A stretch of 42,576 nt of DNA, taken from assembly GCA_020720405.1 (NCBI GenBank), contig DYOS01000006.1, positions 14,794 to 57,369 of the forward strand, read 5' to 3'. The DNA comes from Caldithrix sp. Its GTDB lineage: Bacteria; Calditrichota; Calditrichia; Calditrichales; Calditrichaceae. Position 1 is the first letter of the stretch; every line of letters begins with the position of its first letter. This document shows, one piece after another, positions 8,033 through 15,059 of the stretch. Both the position numbers and the translations under genes were made by a program. The notes beneath the pieces are model-generated. The model worked only from the letters and a program-made list of their open reading frames with translations. It searched no databases and had not been told where the DNA came from.

Positions 8033-8310
8033 TAAATCCTTTTAAGTCCTGTCGTCACTTTTCCTGTAAACTCAATGTTCAGTTCAGACTCAGGCACCAC
8101 TCTAAATCTAATAATTTACAGGGCTTAATAACCATTATAAATTTACTGACGCTGCCCGCTTGGGCCTGTGTTCCGATCAACCGGAGGAATGATCAATCAA
8201 ACCTTCAGATGAACTTCGATGGCTAAAAGTTGTAACGAACCAGTGCCCCTCCGATTGGCCGGATATGGAATTAAATATAGACCACCACCTGCTCCACCCG
8301 GCGATCTGAT
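8033..8310. other. Intergenic region between mreB paralogue and rpsA terminator
   Basis: About 280 bp upstream of the orphan mreB. It must hold that gene's promoter, but I cannot pick one convincingly. On the minus strand, bases 8231-8269 read as a short peptide tail (HIRPIGGALVRYNF then stop) that looks like the C-terminus of an outer-membrane protein without the rest of a gene. See findings. Confidence 0.4.
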
Positions 8311-8343
8311 AAAAAAAAAGGCTGTCCCGCAAGAGACAGCCTT
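8311..8343 (-). terminator. Intrinsic terminator of rpsA
   Basis: A 9-bp perfect stem (AAGGCTGTC at 8318-8326, GACAGCCTT at 8335-8343) with an 8-nt loop is followed on the minus strand by nine consecutive T. It lies 22 bp past the rpsA stop codon. A T-run also follows on the plus strand, so it could work in both directions. Confidence 0.92.
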
Positions 8344-8364
8344 AATTTTTTTAGGTCGGGCAGA

Positions 8365-10212
8365 TTAATTTTCTGTTGATTCTTCTGCACCTGAGGCAGA
8401 GGATGCTGAAGTTGCATCTTCAATAGTGTTCTTAACCACACCCTGTTTAGCCATGTATTCTTCCCATTCGGCCCGTTCTTTATCCTTAAAATAACCCGAA
8501 ACCGAAAGAATGATCTTTTTATTTTCCTTATCAAACTCGATAACCTTAGCCGGAACTTCCTGACCATCCTGGTAAACTTCACCCGGTTTTTTGCCTTTCG
8601 GCAGGCCGAGATGCTGATTCGGAATAAAGGCTTCGACACCCAGAGGCAGATCGACTACTACACCTTTTTCAGTAATCCGCATGACTTTACCTTTGGTTTC
8701 AGTATCCATCCCATAATTAGCTTCAAAGGCATCCCAGGGATTATCCTCAACCTGTTTATGGCCAAGGGCAATTCGTCTTTCCTCACGGTTGATACCCAGA
8801 ACCATAACTCTGATTTTATCACCTTTTTTAACAATTTCGCTCGGGTGGCGAACTTTCTTGGTCCAGGACAGATCGGAAATATGAACCAGCCCGTCAATAC
8901 CTTCTTCCAGTTCAACAAAGGCACCGAACTGGGTCAGATTGCGCACCGTACCTTCATAAATTGAATCCAGCGGGTAGCGGGCTTCGATACCATCCCACGG
9001 ATCCGGCTCAAGCTGTTTCAGACCAAGTGAAATCTTCTTATCAACGGCTTCGATATTGAGTACAATTGCTTCGATTTCTTCACCAACCTGCAGCATCTGA
9101 CTGGGATGTTTAATATGTTGTGACCAGGACATTTCGGAGATGTGGATCAGGCCTTCGATGCCTTTTTCAAGTTCAATAAAAGCACCGTAATCGGTCAGGC
9201 TGACCACTTTGCCCTTGATAACGGAATTGACCGGATATTTTTTGTCCACATTTTCCCAGGGGTGCGGCTGAAGCTGTTTCAGACCGAGGGAAATGCGGTC
9301 TTTTTTCTCGTTGTAGTCCAGAATCATCACTTCCAGTTCCTGATCGAGTTTTACCAGTTCGGAAGGATGGTTGACCCGGCCCCAGCTCAGATCGGTAATA
9401 TGGAGCAGACCATCAACACCGCCGAGATCGATAAACACACCAAAGTCGGTGATATTCTTAACTGTACCGACCCGTTTCTGACCTTTTTCCAGCCCGTCGA
9501 GAACGCGCTCACGTTTGCCGGCCATCTGTTTCTCAACCAGTACCCGTGAAGAAACAACGATATTTTTACGGGCATGATTTACTTTAACAATCTTAAATTC
9601 TTTTTCCCTGCCAATCAGCGAATCAAAATCACGGATCGGTTTAACATCAATCTGTGAACCGGGCAGGAAGGCATCAATGCCCTGCAGGCTGACCACCATA
9701 CCACCTTTAATGCGGCGGGCAATAACCCCGGTGATCGTTTCATCATTATTAAATTTATTAACCAGATTTTCCCAGACCCGGATAAAATCGGCCCGTTTAC
9801 GGGAAAGAACCAGCTGACCATCACGGTCTTCCATGGTTTCCAGAAATACTTCGATTTCGGTACCAGGCTTCAGTTGCTCATCCGGACTAAATTCATCCCG
9901 GGGAATAATACCTTCGGATTTGAAACCGATATCAACAATGACATCTCCGTTGTTGGTCCGGCTCAAAACCCGTCCGGTGACAATTTCGCCTTCGGTAATC
10001 TGGTTCATGGTTCTGTTGTAAAGATTCATTAAAACATCTGTCTCAGCATTGCTGTATTCAGCTTCGTCTTCAAGGTCTTCCAACCGGATTACAACTTCCT
10101 GAAAAGAATCCACAGCTGCATCCTGGGCTTTTTTTACCTGAGATTCAGATGGGTTAGGGGTTGAACTTTCGGCAACCGGTTCAGGATTGGTTACCATAAC
10201 TTCTTCTGACAT
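8365..10212 (-). CDS. rpsA: 30S ribosomal protein S1
   Basis: 615 residues, somewhat longer than the 557-residue E. coli S1 because of an acidic N-terminal extension of about 75 residues. Six S1/OB-fold repeats follow in order: GEIVTGRVLS, ETITGVIARR, GQKRVGTVKNITDFGVFIDL, GKVVSLTDYGAFIEL, GTVRNLTQFGAFVEL and KGKVMRITEKGVVVDL. Repeats 3-5 have the classic HISD/EMSW segment. S1 binds mRNA at the 30S platform and helps initiation. ATG 10212 has a strong AGGAGG RBS, a sigma-70-like promoter upstream and a strong terminator downstream, so it forms a single-gene transcript. Confidence 0.96.
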   Translation of the reverse strand: MSEEVMVTNPEPVAESSTPNPSESQVKKAQDAAVDSFQEVVIRLEDLEDEAEYSNAETDVLMNLYNRTMNQITEGEIVTGRVLSRTNNGDVIVDIGFKSEGIIPRDEFSPDEQLKPGTEIEVFLETMEDRDGQLVLSRKRADFIRVWENLVNKFNNDETITGVIARRIKGGMVVSLQGIDAFLPGSQIDVKPIRDFDSLIGREKEFKIVKVNHARKNIVVSSRVLVEKQMAGKRERVLDGLEKGQKRVGTVKNITDFGVFIDLGGVDGLLHITDLSWGRVNHPSELVKLDQELEVMILDYNEKKDRISLGLKQLQPHPWENVDKKYPVNSVIKGKVVSLTDYGAFIELEKGIEGLIHISEMSWSQHIKHPSQMLQVGEEIEAIVLNIEAVDKKISLGLKQLEPDPWDGIEARYPLDSIYEGTVRNLTQFGAFVELEEGIDGLVHISDLSWTKKVRHPSEIVKKGDKIRVMVLGINREERRIALGHKQVEDNPWDAFEANYGMDTETKGKVMRITEKGVVVDLPLGVEAFIPNQHLGLPKGKKPGEVYQDGQEVPAKVIEFDKENKKIILSVSGYFKDKERAEWEEYMAKQGVVKNTIEDATSASSASGAEESTEN

Positions 10213-10269
10213 AAAAGATTGATCCTCCTGTTAATTAGTTCCGCCGGAGCGGGTTTGATAAAGCCTGAC

Positions 10270-10298
10270 AATATAAATCTTCAATTTTAAAAATCCAA
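10270..10298 (-). promoter_or_regulatory. Putative sigma-70-type promoter of rpsA
   Basis: On the minus strand TTGGAT (10298-10293) and TATATT (10275-10270) are separated by exactly 17 bp, about 60 bp upstream of the rpsA start codon. The -10 is identical to that of the cpoB promoter candidate. Assigned by consensus only. Confidence 0.5.
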
Positions 10299-10496
10299 CC
10301 CTTCACCCTTGATAGCCGGATTTTTTTGCTGCTTTCTGTTTTCTGCTTTTTTGCCTGCTGACGATCCACCGGGATGGTTCTGCCAATCCGCTTTTCTTCT
10401 TCCAGAATCTATCAACTTTTTGTTTTCTCATTTTATTTTTCCTCCACCCCTATTCAAAAAATTTTATCTTTGGCTTATTCTTCAGCAGGGATTATT

Positions 10497-11222
10497 ATGA
10501 AAAAAGATCAGATTTACAACCAACCGGTTGATCCGCTTAGCAGGTTCACCTTTGATTCGTATGTAGCCGATGTATTTCCGGATATGATTGCCCGCTCCGT
10601 TCCCGGCTATGCCACTACCCTGGCCCTGACCGGTGTGCTGGCCAATAAGTATGCTAAAGCCGGTACAAATTGTTATGATTTGGGCTGTTCACTGGGCGCG
10701 GCCACCCTTGCCATGCGCCACCATATTCAGGCGGAGCCGGTAAAATTTATTGCCATAGATAATTCCCCGGCCATGATCGAACGAGCCGGAAAAATTCTCG
10801 ACCGCGATACCGGACGGAATAAAGTTGAATTGTTGTGCCAGGATATCCGGAAAATGCGTATTGAAAATGCTTCCGTGGTGGTGCTGAATTTTACCCTTCA
10901 GTTTATAAATCCAACCGACCGGAAGACGCTGATTTCTGAAATTTACCGCGGACTCATATCGGGCGGCTTGTTGATTTTATCGGAAAAGGTCCTTTTTACG
11001 GATCCTGTTGAGCAAGAACTTCAGACAGCCTGGCATCTGGCCTTTAAAAAAGCCAACGGCTATTCCGAGTTAGAGATTGCCGGGAAAAGAAACGCCCTCG
11101 AAGATGTGCTTATACCAGAGAGTGAAACAGATCATCATCTCCGGTTGAAGGAATGTGGTTTCTCCCGGGTTTACACCTGGTCCCGGAATTTTAATTTCCT
11201 TTCCATGGCGGCGGTAAAATAA
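10497..11222 (+). CDS. cmoA: Carboxy-S-adenosyl-L-methionine synthase
   Basis: 241 residues (E. coli CmoA is 247). CmoA converts SAM plus prephenate to carboxy-SAM, the donor for wobble uridine modification in tRNA. The SAM-fold motif NCYDLGCSLGAATLAM, the early FTFDSYVADVFPDMIARSVPGY and VVVLNFTLQFINP are characteristic of the family. ATG 10497 is selected because AGGGA lies upstream and the protein begins at the conserved KKDQIY region; the open frame extends further upstream without conservation. Its stop codon overlaps the cmoB start (TAATG), implying translational coupling. Confidence 0.95.
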   Translation: MKKDQIYNQPVDPLSRFTFDSYVADVFPDMIARSVPGYATTLALTGVLANKYAKAGTNCYDLGCSLGAATLAMRHHIQAEPVKFIAIDNSPAMIERAGKILDRDTGRNKVELLCQDIRKMRIENASVVVLNFTLQFINPTDRKTLISEIYRGLISGGLLILSEKVLFTDPVEQELQTAWHLAFKKANGYSELEIAGKRNALEDVLIPESETDHHLRLKECGFSRVYTWSRNFNFLSMAAVK

Positions 11223-12202
11223 TGCAGCTGCACCCCGAATCATTTTTGCAACAGGTGGACTCGCCCCGTCTTGCAGACTTTCTTCAGAATTTGCCATGGC
11301 CAGAATTATTATCTGAGAAACTGAATCAAAATATTAGTGTGTGGCAAAAAGCCATTGAAGATGTTCTGCAAATGATCCCGCCCGGAACGGATATTATCTC
11401 TCAGTGTGATGCGGAAACGGTGCGTCTGAGTAACAGCAGGGTTTTAAGTGCGGAAATGCGAAACGCTCTACGCCACAGTCTGCGCACCCTGATGCCCTGG
11501 CGCAAAGGTCCATTCGATTTTTTTGGTATCCGGATCGATACCGAGTGGCGTTCGGATTTAAAATGGGCCCGCCTGGAACAAGCCATTCAGCCGTTGCCGG
11601 GCCGACAGGTTCTCGATATCGGCTGCGGCAGCGGTTATCACCTTTGGCGGATGCTGGGCGGCGGAGCAAAATCGGCGCTTGGTCTCGAGCCATATTTCCT
11701 GTCGGTTATGCAATTCCTGTTATTCAAAAAATACCAGATAGAAGCCCCGAATCTGATTCTCCCGCTGCGGCTCGAAGATTTTCCGCAAAACCTGGCCTGC
11801 TTTGACACGGTATTTTCGATGGGTTTGTTCTACCACCAGCGCTCGCCTTTTGATCACCTGTTTCATCTGCGCAGTTTGTTAAGACCCGGTGCTGAACTGG
11901 TCCTGGAAACCCTGGTCATTGAAGGCGCAGACGGGCAGGTTCTGGTGCCGGACGATCGTTATGCAAAGATGCGTAATGTCTGGTTTATCCCGACCACTTT
12001 GACGCTGGAGAGCTGGCTGAAACGCAGCGGTTTTAAAAATATCAATCTGATTGATGTTTCCCGCACCACTTCCGCCGAACAGCGCCGCACCGAATGGATG
12101 GAATATGAATCACTCGCAGATTTTCTGGATCCAATCCATCCTGAAAAGACAGTGGAAGGCTACCCGGCACCAGTTCGGGCAATTTTTACGGCAAGCTTAT
12201 AG
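11222..12202 (+). CDS. cmoB: tRNA U34 carboxymethyltransferase
   Basis: 326 residues (E. coli CmoB is 323). CmoB uses carboxy-SAM from CmoA to carboxymethylate 5-hydroxyuridine at position 34, giving cmo5U in tRNAs that read four-codon boxes. Visible motifs include the family-specific RKGPFDFFGIRIDTEWRSD-like segment followed by KW, the methyltransferase motif VLDIGCGSGYHLWRMLG and GLFYHQRSPFDHL. The C-terminus has NVWFIPTTLTLESWLKRSGF. It overlaps cmoA by one base, an arrangement shared with many Proteobacteria. Confidence 0.95.
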   Translation: MQLHPESFLQQVDSPRLADFLQNLPWPELLSEKLNQNISVWQKAIEDVLQMIPPGTDIISQCDAETVRLSNSRVLSAEMRNALRHSLRTLMPWRKGPFDFFGIRIDTEWRSDLKWARLEQAIQPLPGRQVLDIGCGSGYHLWRMLGGGAKSALGLEPYFLSVMQFLLFKKYQIEAPNLILPLRLEDFPQNLACFDTVFSMGLFYHQRSPFDHLFHLRSLLRPGAELVLETLVIEGADGQVLVPDDRYAKMRNVWFIPTTLTLESWLKRSGFKNINLIDVSRTTSAEQRRTEWMEYESLADFLDPIHPEKTVEGYPAPVRAIFTASL

Positions 12203-12262
12203 CAGCCCTTTACTAAAAACCACAAAATCCATCAAGGCATTTTTATTGGACAGGATACTTTG

Positions 12263-12280
12263 TCTCCGATAAATCGGAGA
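12263..12280. repeat. Perfect short palindrome next to CAGGAT repeats
   Basis: TCTCCGAT-AA-ATCGGAGA is a perfect 8-bp inverted repeat. It is followed at once by ACAGGATAAACAGGAT, in which CAGGAT occurs twice, with another CAGGAT at 12251. The core CCGATAAATCGG recurs in inverse orientation (CCGATTTATCGG) near 12493 inside the 12457-12590 element, tying the two stretches together. Confidence 0.6.
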
Positions 12281-12356
12281 ACAGGATAAACAGGATGGAA
12301 AGAACTTCTTTTCTGCCATTATTAAGGATTCCCGCCCTTCGGCTATTACCGATTCA

Positions 12357-12392
12357 AAGATTTCTCAGTCGCTGCGCTCCTTCGAAATGACA
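12357..12392. repeat. Dispersed-type repeat ending in AATGACA
   Basis: The stretch begins AGATTTCTCAGTCGC and ends CTTCGAAATGACA. It resembles short intergenic repeats I know from FCB-group and other genomes that pair an AGATTTCTC-like end with a TCGAAATGACA-like end. Only one copy is in the window, so dispersal is assumed from general knowledge, not shown. Confidence 0.4.
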
Positions 12393-12456
12393 GGTTTTAT
12401 TTTTTATCCGGCTCATCCTGTTCACACCCGGCAAGCTGTTGCAGATGCCCTAAAAA

Positions 12457-12590
12457 CTGTCATCCCGTCTGCACGGGACAGGTTTTCGATCCCCGATTTA
12501 TCGGTGATTGAAATCTATAAGTCTTATAAAAACATAAATTCATTGGCGCAGGCTTCTTCGGAACTTGTCCCGCTCTGGCGGGAATGACAG
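12457..12590. repeat. Intergenic element with imperfect terminal inverted repeats
   Basis: The left arm (12457-12480) starts CTGTCATCCCG and ends CGGGACA. The right arm (12566-12590) is its near reverse complement, starting TGTCCCG and ending CGGGAATGACAG. Each arm also contains its own small CCCG/CGGG hairpin, and the interior carries CCGATTTATCGG. No coding capacity. The arms resemble those at 13820-13909, so both probably belong to one family of short non-autonomous or REP-like palindromic elements. Confidence 0.65.
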
Positions 12591-12784
12591 GTAAAAAAAC
12601 CTTTCTGCAACTACCTTCCGGGCGGAATCGGCATCCCTGCGATTCCAATCCTGACCGGGTGGGAAAATCTGCATTCAGGTTCTTCAATCCAGTTTCCAGA
12701 GACCTGTGGATTGTTTGTCCCCTTATGTCTAAAAATTATTCGGCTAATGCCAAAACAAATTTCCCTGCTCAATCCGTTATTAAA

Positions 12785-13708
12785 CTATTTATTGACCTGG
12801 AAAGTGCGGTCACCGGTTTGGAGAAAGCGGACAATCTGCTCGGCCGCCGCCACACCGGCATTGATATTGGCTTCTTCGGTCTGGGCGCCCATCTTTTTCG
12901 GGGTAAAGAAAAATCGTCCGGCATATTTCGATTCAAACTCCACTGCACAATCCGGTGCGATATCGGAGAGATAGGCAATATCCGGGCGCCCGGCGAAAGC
13001 TTTGAGCAAACCGGCTTCGTCTATAATTTCCTTGCGTGCCGTGTTAACTACTACACCGTTCTTTGGCAATTTTGAAAGCAGGTCATAATTAACTGAAGCA
13101 CGGGTTTTTTCGGTCAGCGGTACATTCAGCGAAACGTAGTCATTTTCGGCAAAAAGTCCAGCCTCGGTCTTGTGCTGAATCAGACCTTCCCCGGCAAAAA
13201 CATCTTCCGGCAGAAAAGGGTCAAAAGCAGAAACCTGCATGGCAAAACCGCGGGCAATCTGAGCGATATAACGTCCGACATTGCCATAGGCCATGATGCC
13301 CAGTCTTTTGCCGCGCAGTTCTGTGCCGGATTTACCGCTGAACATTTTCCGGGCCTGATAAACCATCAGGCCAAAAGCCAGCTCGGCCACGGCATTGGAA
13401 TTCTGTCCCGGTGTATTCATGACTACCACATTCTTTGATGTGGCTGCATTCAGATCGACATTATCATAACCAGCGCCGGCCCGGACTATAATTTTCAACT
13501 GTCCGGCAGCATCGAGAACCCGGGCATCAACAATATCGCTGCGGATAATCAAGGCATGTTTATCCACAACGGCTTCAAGCAACTGGCTTTTATCCGTGTA
13601 CTTTTCCAGCAAATGCAGTTCATAGCCTGCTTTCCCAACCACATTTCTGATTTTTGTAACCGCCTCAGCGGCGAAGGGTTTATCTGTAGCGACTAAAACC
13701 TTATACAT
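12785..13708 (-). CDS. serA: D-3-phosphoglycerate dehydrogenase, Bacteroidota type
   Basis: 307 residues, a short form without a C-terminal ACT domain. It catalyses NAD-dependent oxidation of 3-phosphoglycerate, the first step of serine synthesis. The NAD-binding segment is GKRLGIMAYGNVGRYIAQIA, and VRAGAGYDNVDL and NTPGQNSNAVAEL are conserved family stretches. The substrate Arg is in VNTARKEIID. Where most D-isomer 2-hydroxyacid dehydrogenases have the catalytic His (TPHxGA), this protein has TPKKMGAQTEEANINAG, a form I recall from Bacteroidota SerA. ATG 13708 is chosen for its GGAG RBS; an in-frame ATG at 13723 lies upstream of that RBS. No other serine-pathway gene is adjacent. Confidence 0.9.
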   Translation of the reverse strand: MYKVLVATDKPFAAEAVTKIRNVVGKAGYELHLLEKYTDKSQLLEAVVDKHALIIRSDIVDARVLDAAGQLKIIVRAGAGYDNVDLNAATSKNVVVMNTPGQNSNAVAELAFGLMVYQARKMFSGKSGTELRGKRLGIMAYGNVGRYIAQIARGFAMQVSAFDPFLPEDVFAGEGLIQHKTEAGLFAENDYVSLNVPLTEKTRASVNYDLLSKLPKNGVVVNTARKEIIDEAGLLKAFAGRPDIAYLSDIAPDCAVEFESKYAGRFFFTPKKMGAQTEEANINAGVAAAEQIVRFLQTGDRTFQVNK

Positions 13709-14022
13709 ATTTTCTCCTATCATTTTGAAAGACTGAGCTTCAGATTAAGGAAAAATTTACATTGCTTTGCTGAGGACACAAAACAATTTCTTATAGAAAC
13801 CTTTGAATATCCCTGGGTCTGTCAAAATGATCCCGTCCTTGCGGGAGAAATATCCCGTATTTACGGGCTTAACAGATTCTTCTCCCGCAGGGGCGGGATC
13901 AGAATGACAAATCAGGGGGTTCTGCAAAGATTTCTTATATTTTCTTTGTCACTGCTTTGAACTGTTGCGGATAAAAATTACATTGCAGACACAAATCTAC
14001 CGCCAAGGGACAGGAGTTTTTT
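13709..14022. other. Intergenic region between divergent serA and LD-carboxypeptidase
   Basis: 314 bp containing the palindromic element at 13820-13909 and presumably both divergent promoters. I cannot identify these with confidence. No ORF is credible here. Confidence 0.5.
13820..13909. repeat. Nested palindromic element with 30-bp inverted arms
   Basis: Left arm 13820-13849 and right arm 13880-13909 are reverse complements at about 25 of 30 positions (outer end TGTCA, inner end GCGGGAGAA). Each arm contains a smaller CCCG/CGGG inverted repeat. The 30-bp centre holds a perfect CCCGTA-TT-TACGGG palindrome at 13854-13867. The whole could fold as a cruciform or long RNA hairpin. The arms resemble those at 12457-12590. 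It lies in a divergent promoter region, which argues against a terminator role. Confidence 0.75.
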
Positions 14023-14955
14023 TTGAAACCACTACCTTTAAAAAAGGGCGATACTATCGGGGTGATTGCCCCGGCCTACCGCGCAGCCGATGAAAAACTG
14101 GATCAGGGCATCCGATATCTTGAAAATCTGGGTTTCCAAATCCGTAAGGGCTCAGCATTGCATAAGTCTTATGGTCTTTTTGCCGGAAACGATGAAGAAC
14201 GGGTTAATGATCTCCATGCCATGTTCGCTGATCCCGAAGTAAAGGCAATTTTTTCCGCCCGCGGCGGCTGGGGCGGATTAAGGCTGGTTGACCGGGTTGA
14301 CTTTGACCTGATCCGCAAAAATCCGAAAATATTTGTCGGCTATTCCGATATCACCACCCTCCAGTTGGCCATATATCATAAAACCGGACTGGTCACTTTC
14401 TCCGGGCCGATGGTTGCCGTGGAAATGGCCTCGGCCATGCCGGAATTCACAGCCGCAAATTTCTGGCCGCTGCTGTTCAATGAGCAGGATGTATTTCATT
14501 TTGATTTTGAAACCAATCAGATTGAAACCATCAATCCGGGAAGCGTATCCGGAAAACTGCTCGGCGGTTGCCTTTCGCTGATTACAGCCCAGCTGGGAAC
14601 ACCTTTTTTTCCGGATTTTACAGACGCCATTCTGTTTATTGAGGATATTGGTGAACGGCCGTACAAAATTGACCGTTATTTAGCCCAGCTCAAACAAGCC
14701 GGAGTGCTCGACCAGATCTGCGGGGTGATCATCGGTGAATTCATCGATTGCCAGAATCCGGAGGAGGAGACTAATTCGCTCTCCCTTGAGGAGATATTAC
14801 ATCATTATTTTACACGATATAATTACCCGGTAATCAACGGCTTTCCATACGGGCACAAAATGCGCAAAGCCACCCTGCCACTTGGTGCTGTTACCCATAT
14901 CGATACTGATACCAGGCTGGTTTCCATCGAGAACCCTTTTTCTGATTTTTTTTAG
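14023..14955 (+). CDS. LD-carboxypeptidase (peptidase family S66)
   Basis: 310 residues. S66 enzymes remove the terminal D-Ala from murein tetrapeptides during peptidoglycan recycling in the cytoplasm, or act on related peptides such as microcin C. The N-terminal GDTIGVIAPAYR, the ARGGWGGLRLVD segment, the nucleophile Ser in VGYSDIT, the Glu region FIEDIGERPYKIDR and the C-terminal His in FPYGHKMRKATLPLGA are all present, so the Ser-Glu-His triad looks intact. The start is TTG 14023, preceded by CAGGAG; no ATG is available nearby. It lies about 100 bp upstream of the mreB operon in the same direction. Confidence 0.9.
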   Translation: MKPLPLKKGDTIGVIAPAYRAADEKLDQGIRYLENLGFQIRKGSALHKSYGLFAGNDEERVNDLHAMFADPEVKAIFSARGGWGGLRLVDRVDFDLIRKNPKIFVGYSDITTLQLAIYHKTGLVTFSGPMVAVEMASAMPEFTAANFWPLLFNEQDVFHFDFETNQIETINPGSVSGKLLGGCLSLITAQLGTPFFPDFTDAILFIEDIGERPYKIDRYLAQLKQAGVLDQICGVIIGEFIDCQNPEEETNSLSLEEILHHYFTRYNYPVINGFPYGHKMRKATLPLGAVTHIDTDTRLVSIENPFSDFF

Positions 14956-14977
14956 TTGTAAGTGGCCGGCAGAAGCA

Positions 14978-15006
14978 TTGCTTTAACAATAGATAAGTTT
15001 TAGATT
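14978..15006 (+). promoter_or_regulatory. Weak candidate promoter of the mreB operon
   Basis: TTGCTT (14978-14983) and TAGATT (15001-15006) are 17 bp apart and lie 54 bp upstream of the first mreB ATG. Matches to consensus are only 3/6 and 4/6, so this is tentative. Confidence 0.3.
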
Positions 15007-15059
15007 CGGCCTTTAATTTCTGGGCAGATCACCGGCGGTTTCCGCACCATTTCGGGGGC

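Larger units (their letters stand above)
12203..12784. other. Repeat-rich gap between convergent cmoB and serA
   Basis: 582 bp with no credible gene; short ORFs here read through repeats. It holds a TCTCCGAT/ATCGGAGA palindrome (12263-12280) followed by repeated CAGGAT units, a repeat ending in AATGACA (12357-12392) and an element with inverted arms (12457-12590). No clean T-tract terminator is visible for either flanking gene. Confidence 0.6.

Noticed and set aside
8271-8639. 122-codon minus-strand ORF overlapping rpsA
   Set aside because: It is a shadow frame of the rpsA 3' end and runs through the rpsA terminator hairpin.
10374-10496. Longer N-terminus for CmoA
   Set aside because: The extra 41 codons are unconserved and the RBS lies just before ATG 10497.
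12387-13075. Several ORFs of 60-160 codons around the cmoB-serA gap
   Set aside because: They lie in repeats or antisense to serA, lack RBS and have no recognisable protein pattern.
13820-13909. Palindromic element as a rho-independent terminator
   Set aside because: It lies between divergent genes, has no T-tract and has nested inverted arms unlike a simple terminator.
12203-13909. CRISPR array
   Set aside because: The repeats are inverted and irregular, with no constant direct-repeat/spacer pattern and no cas genes.
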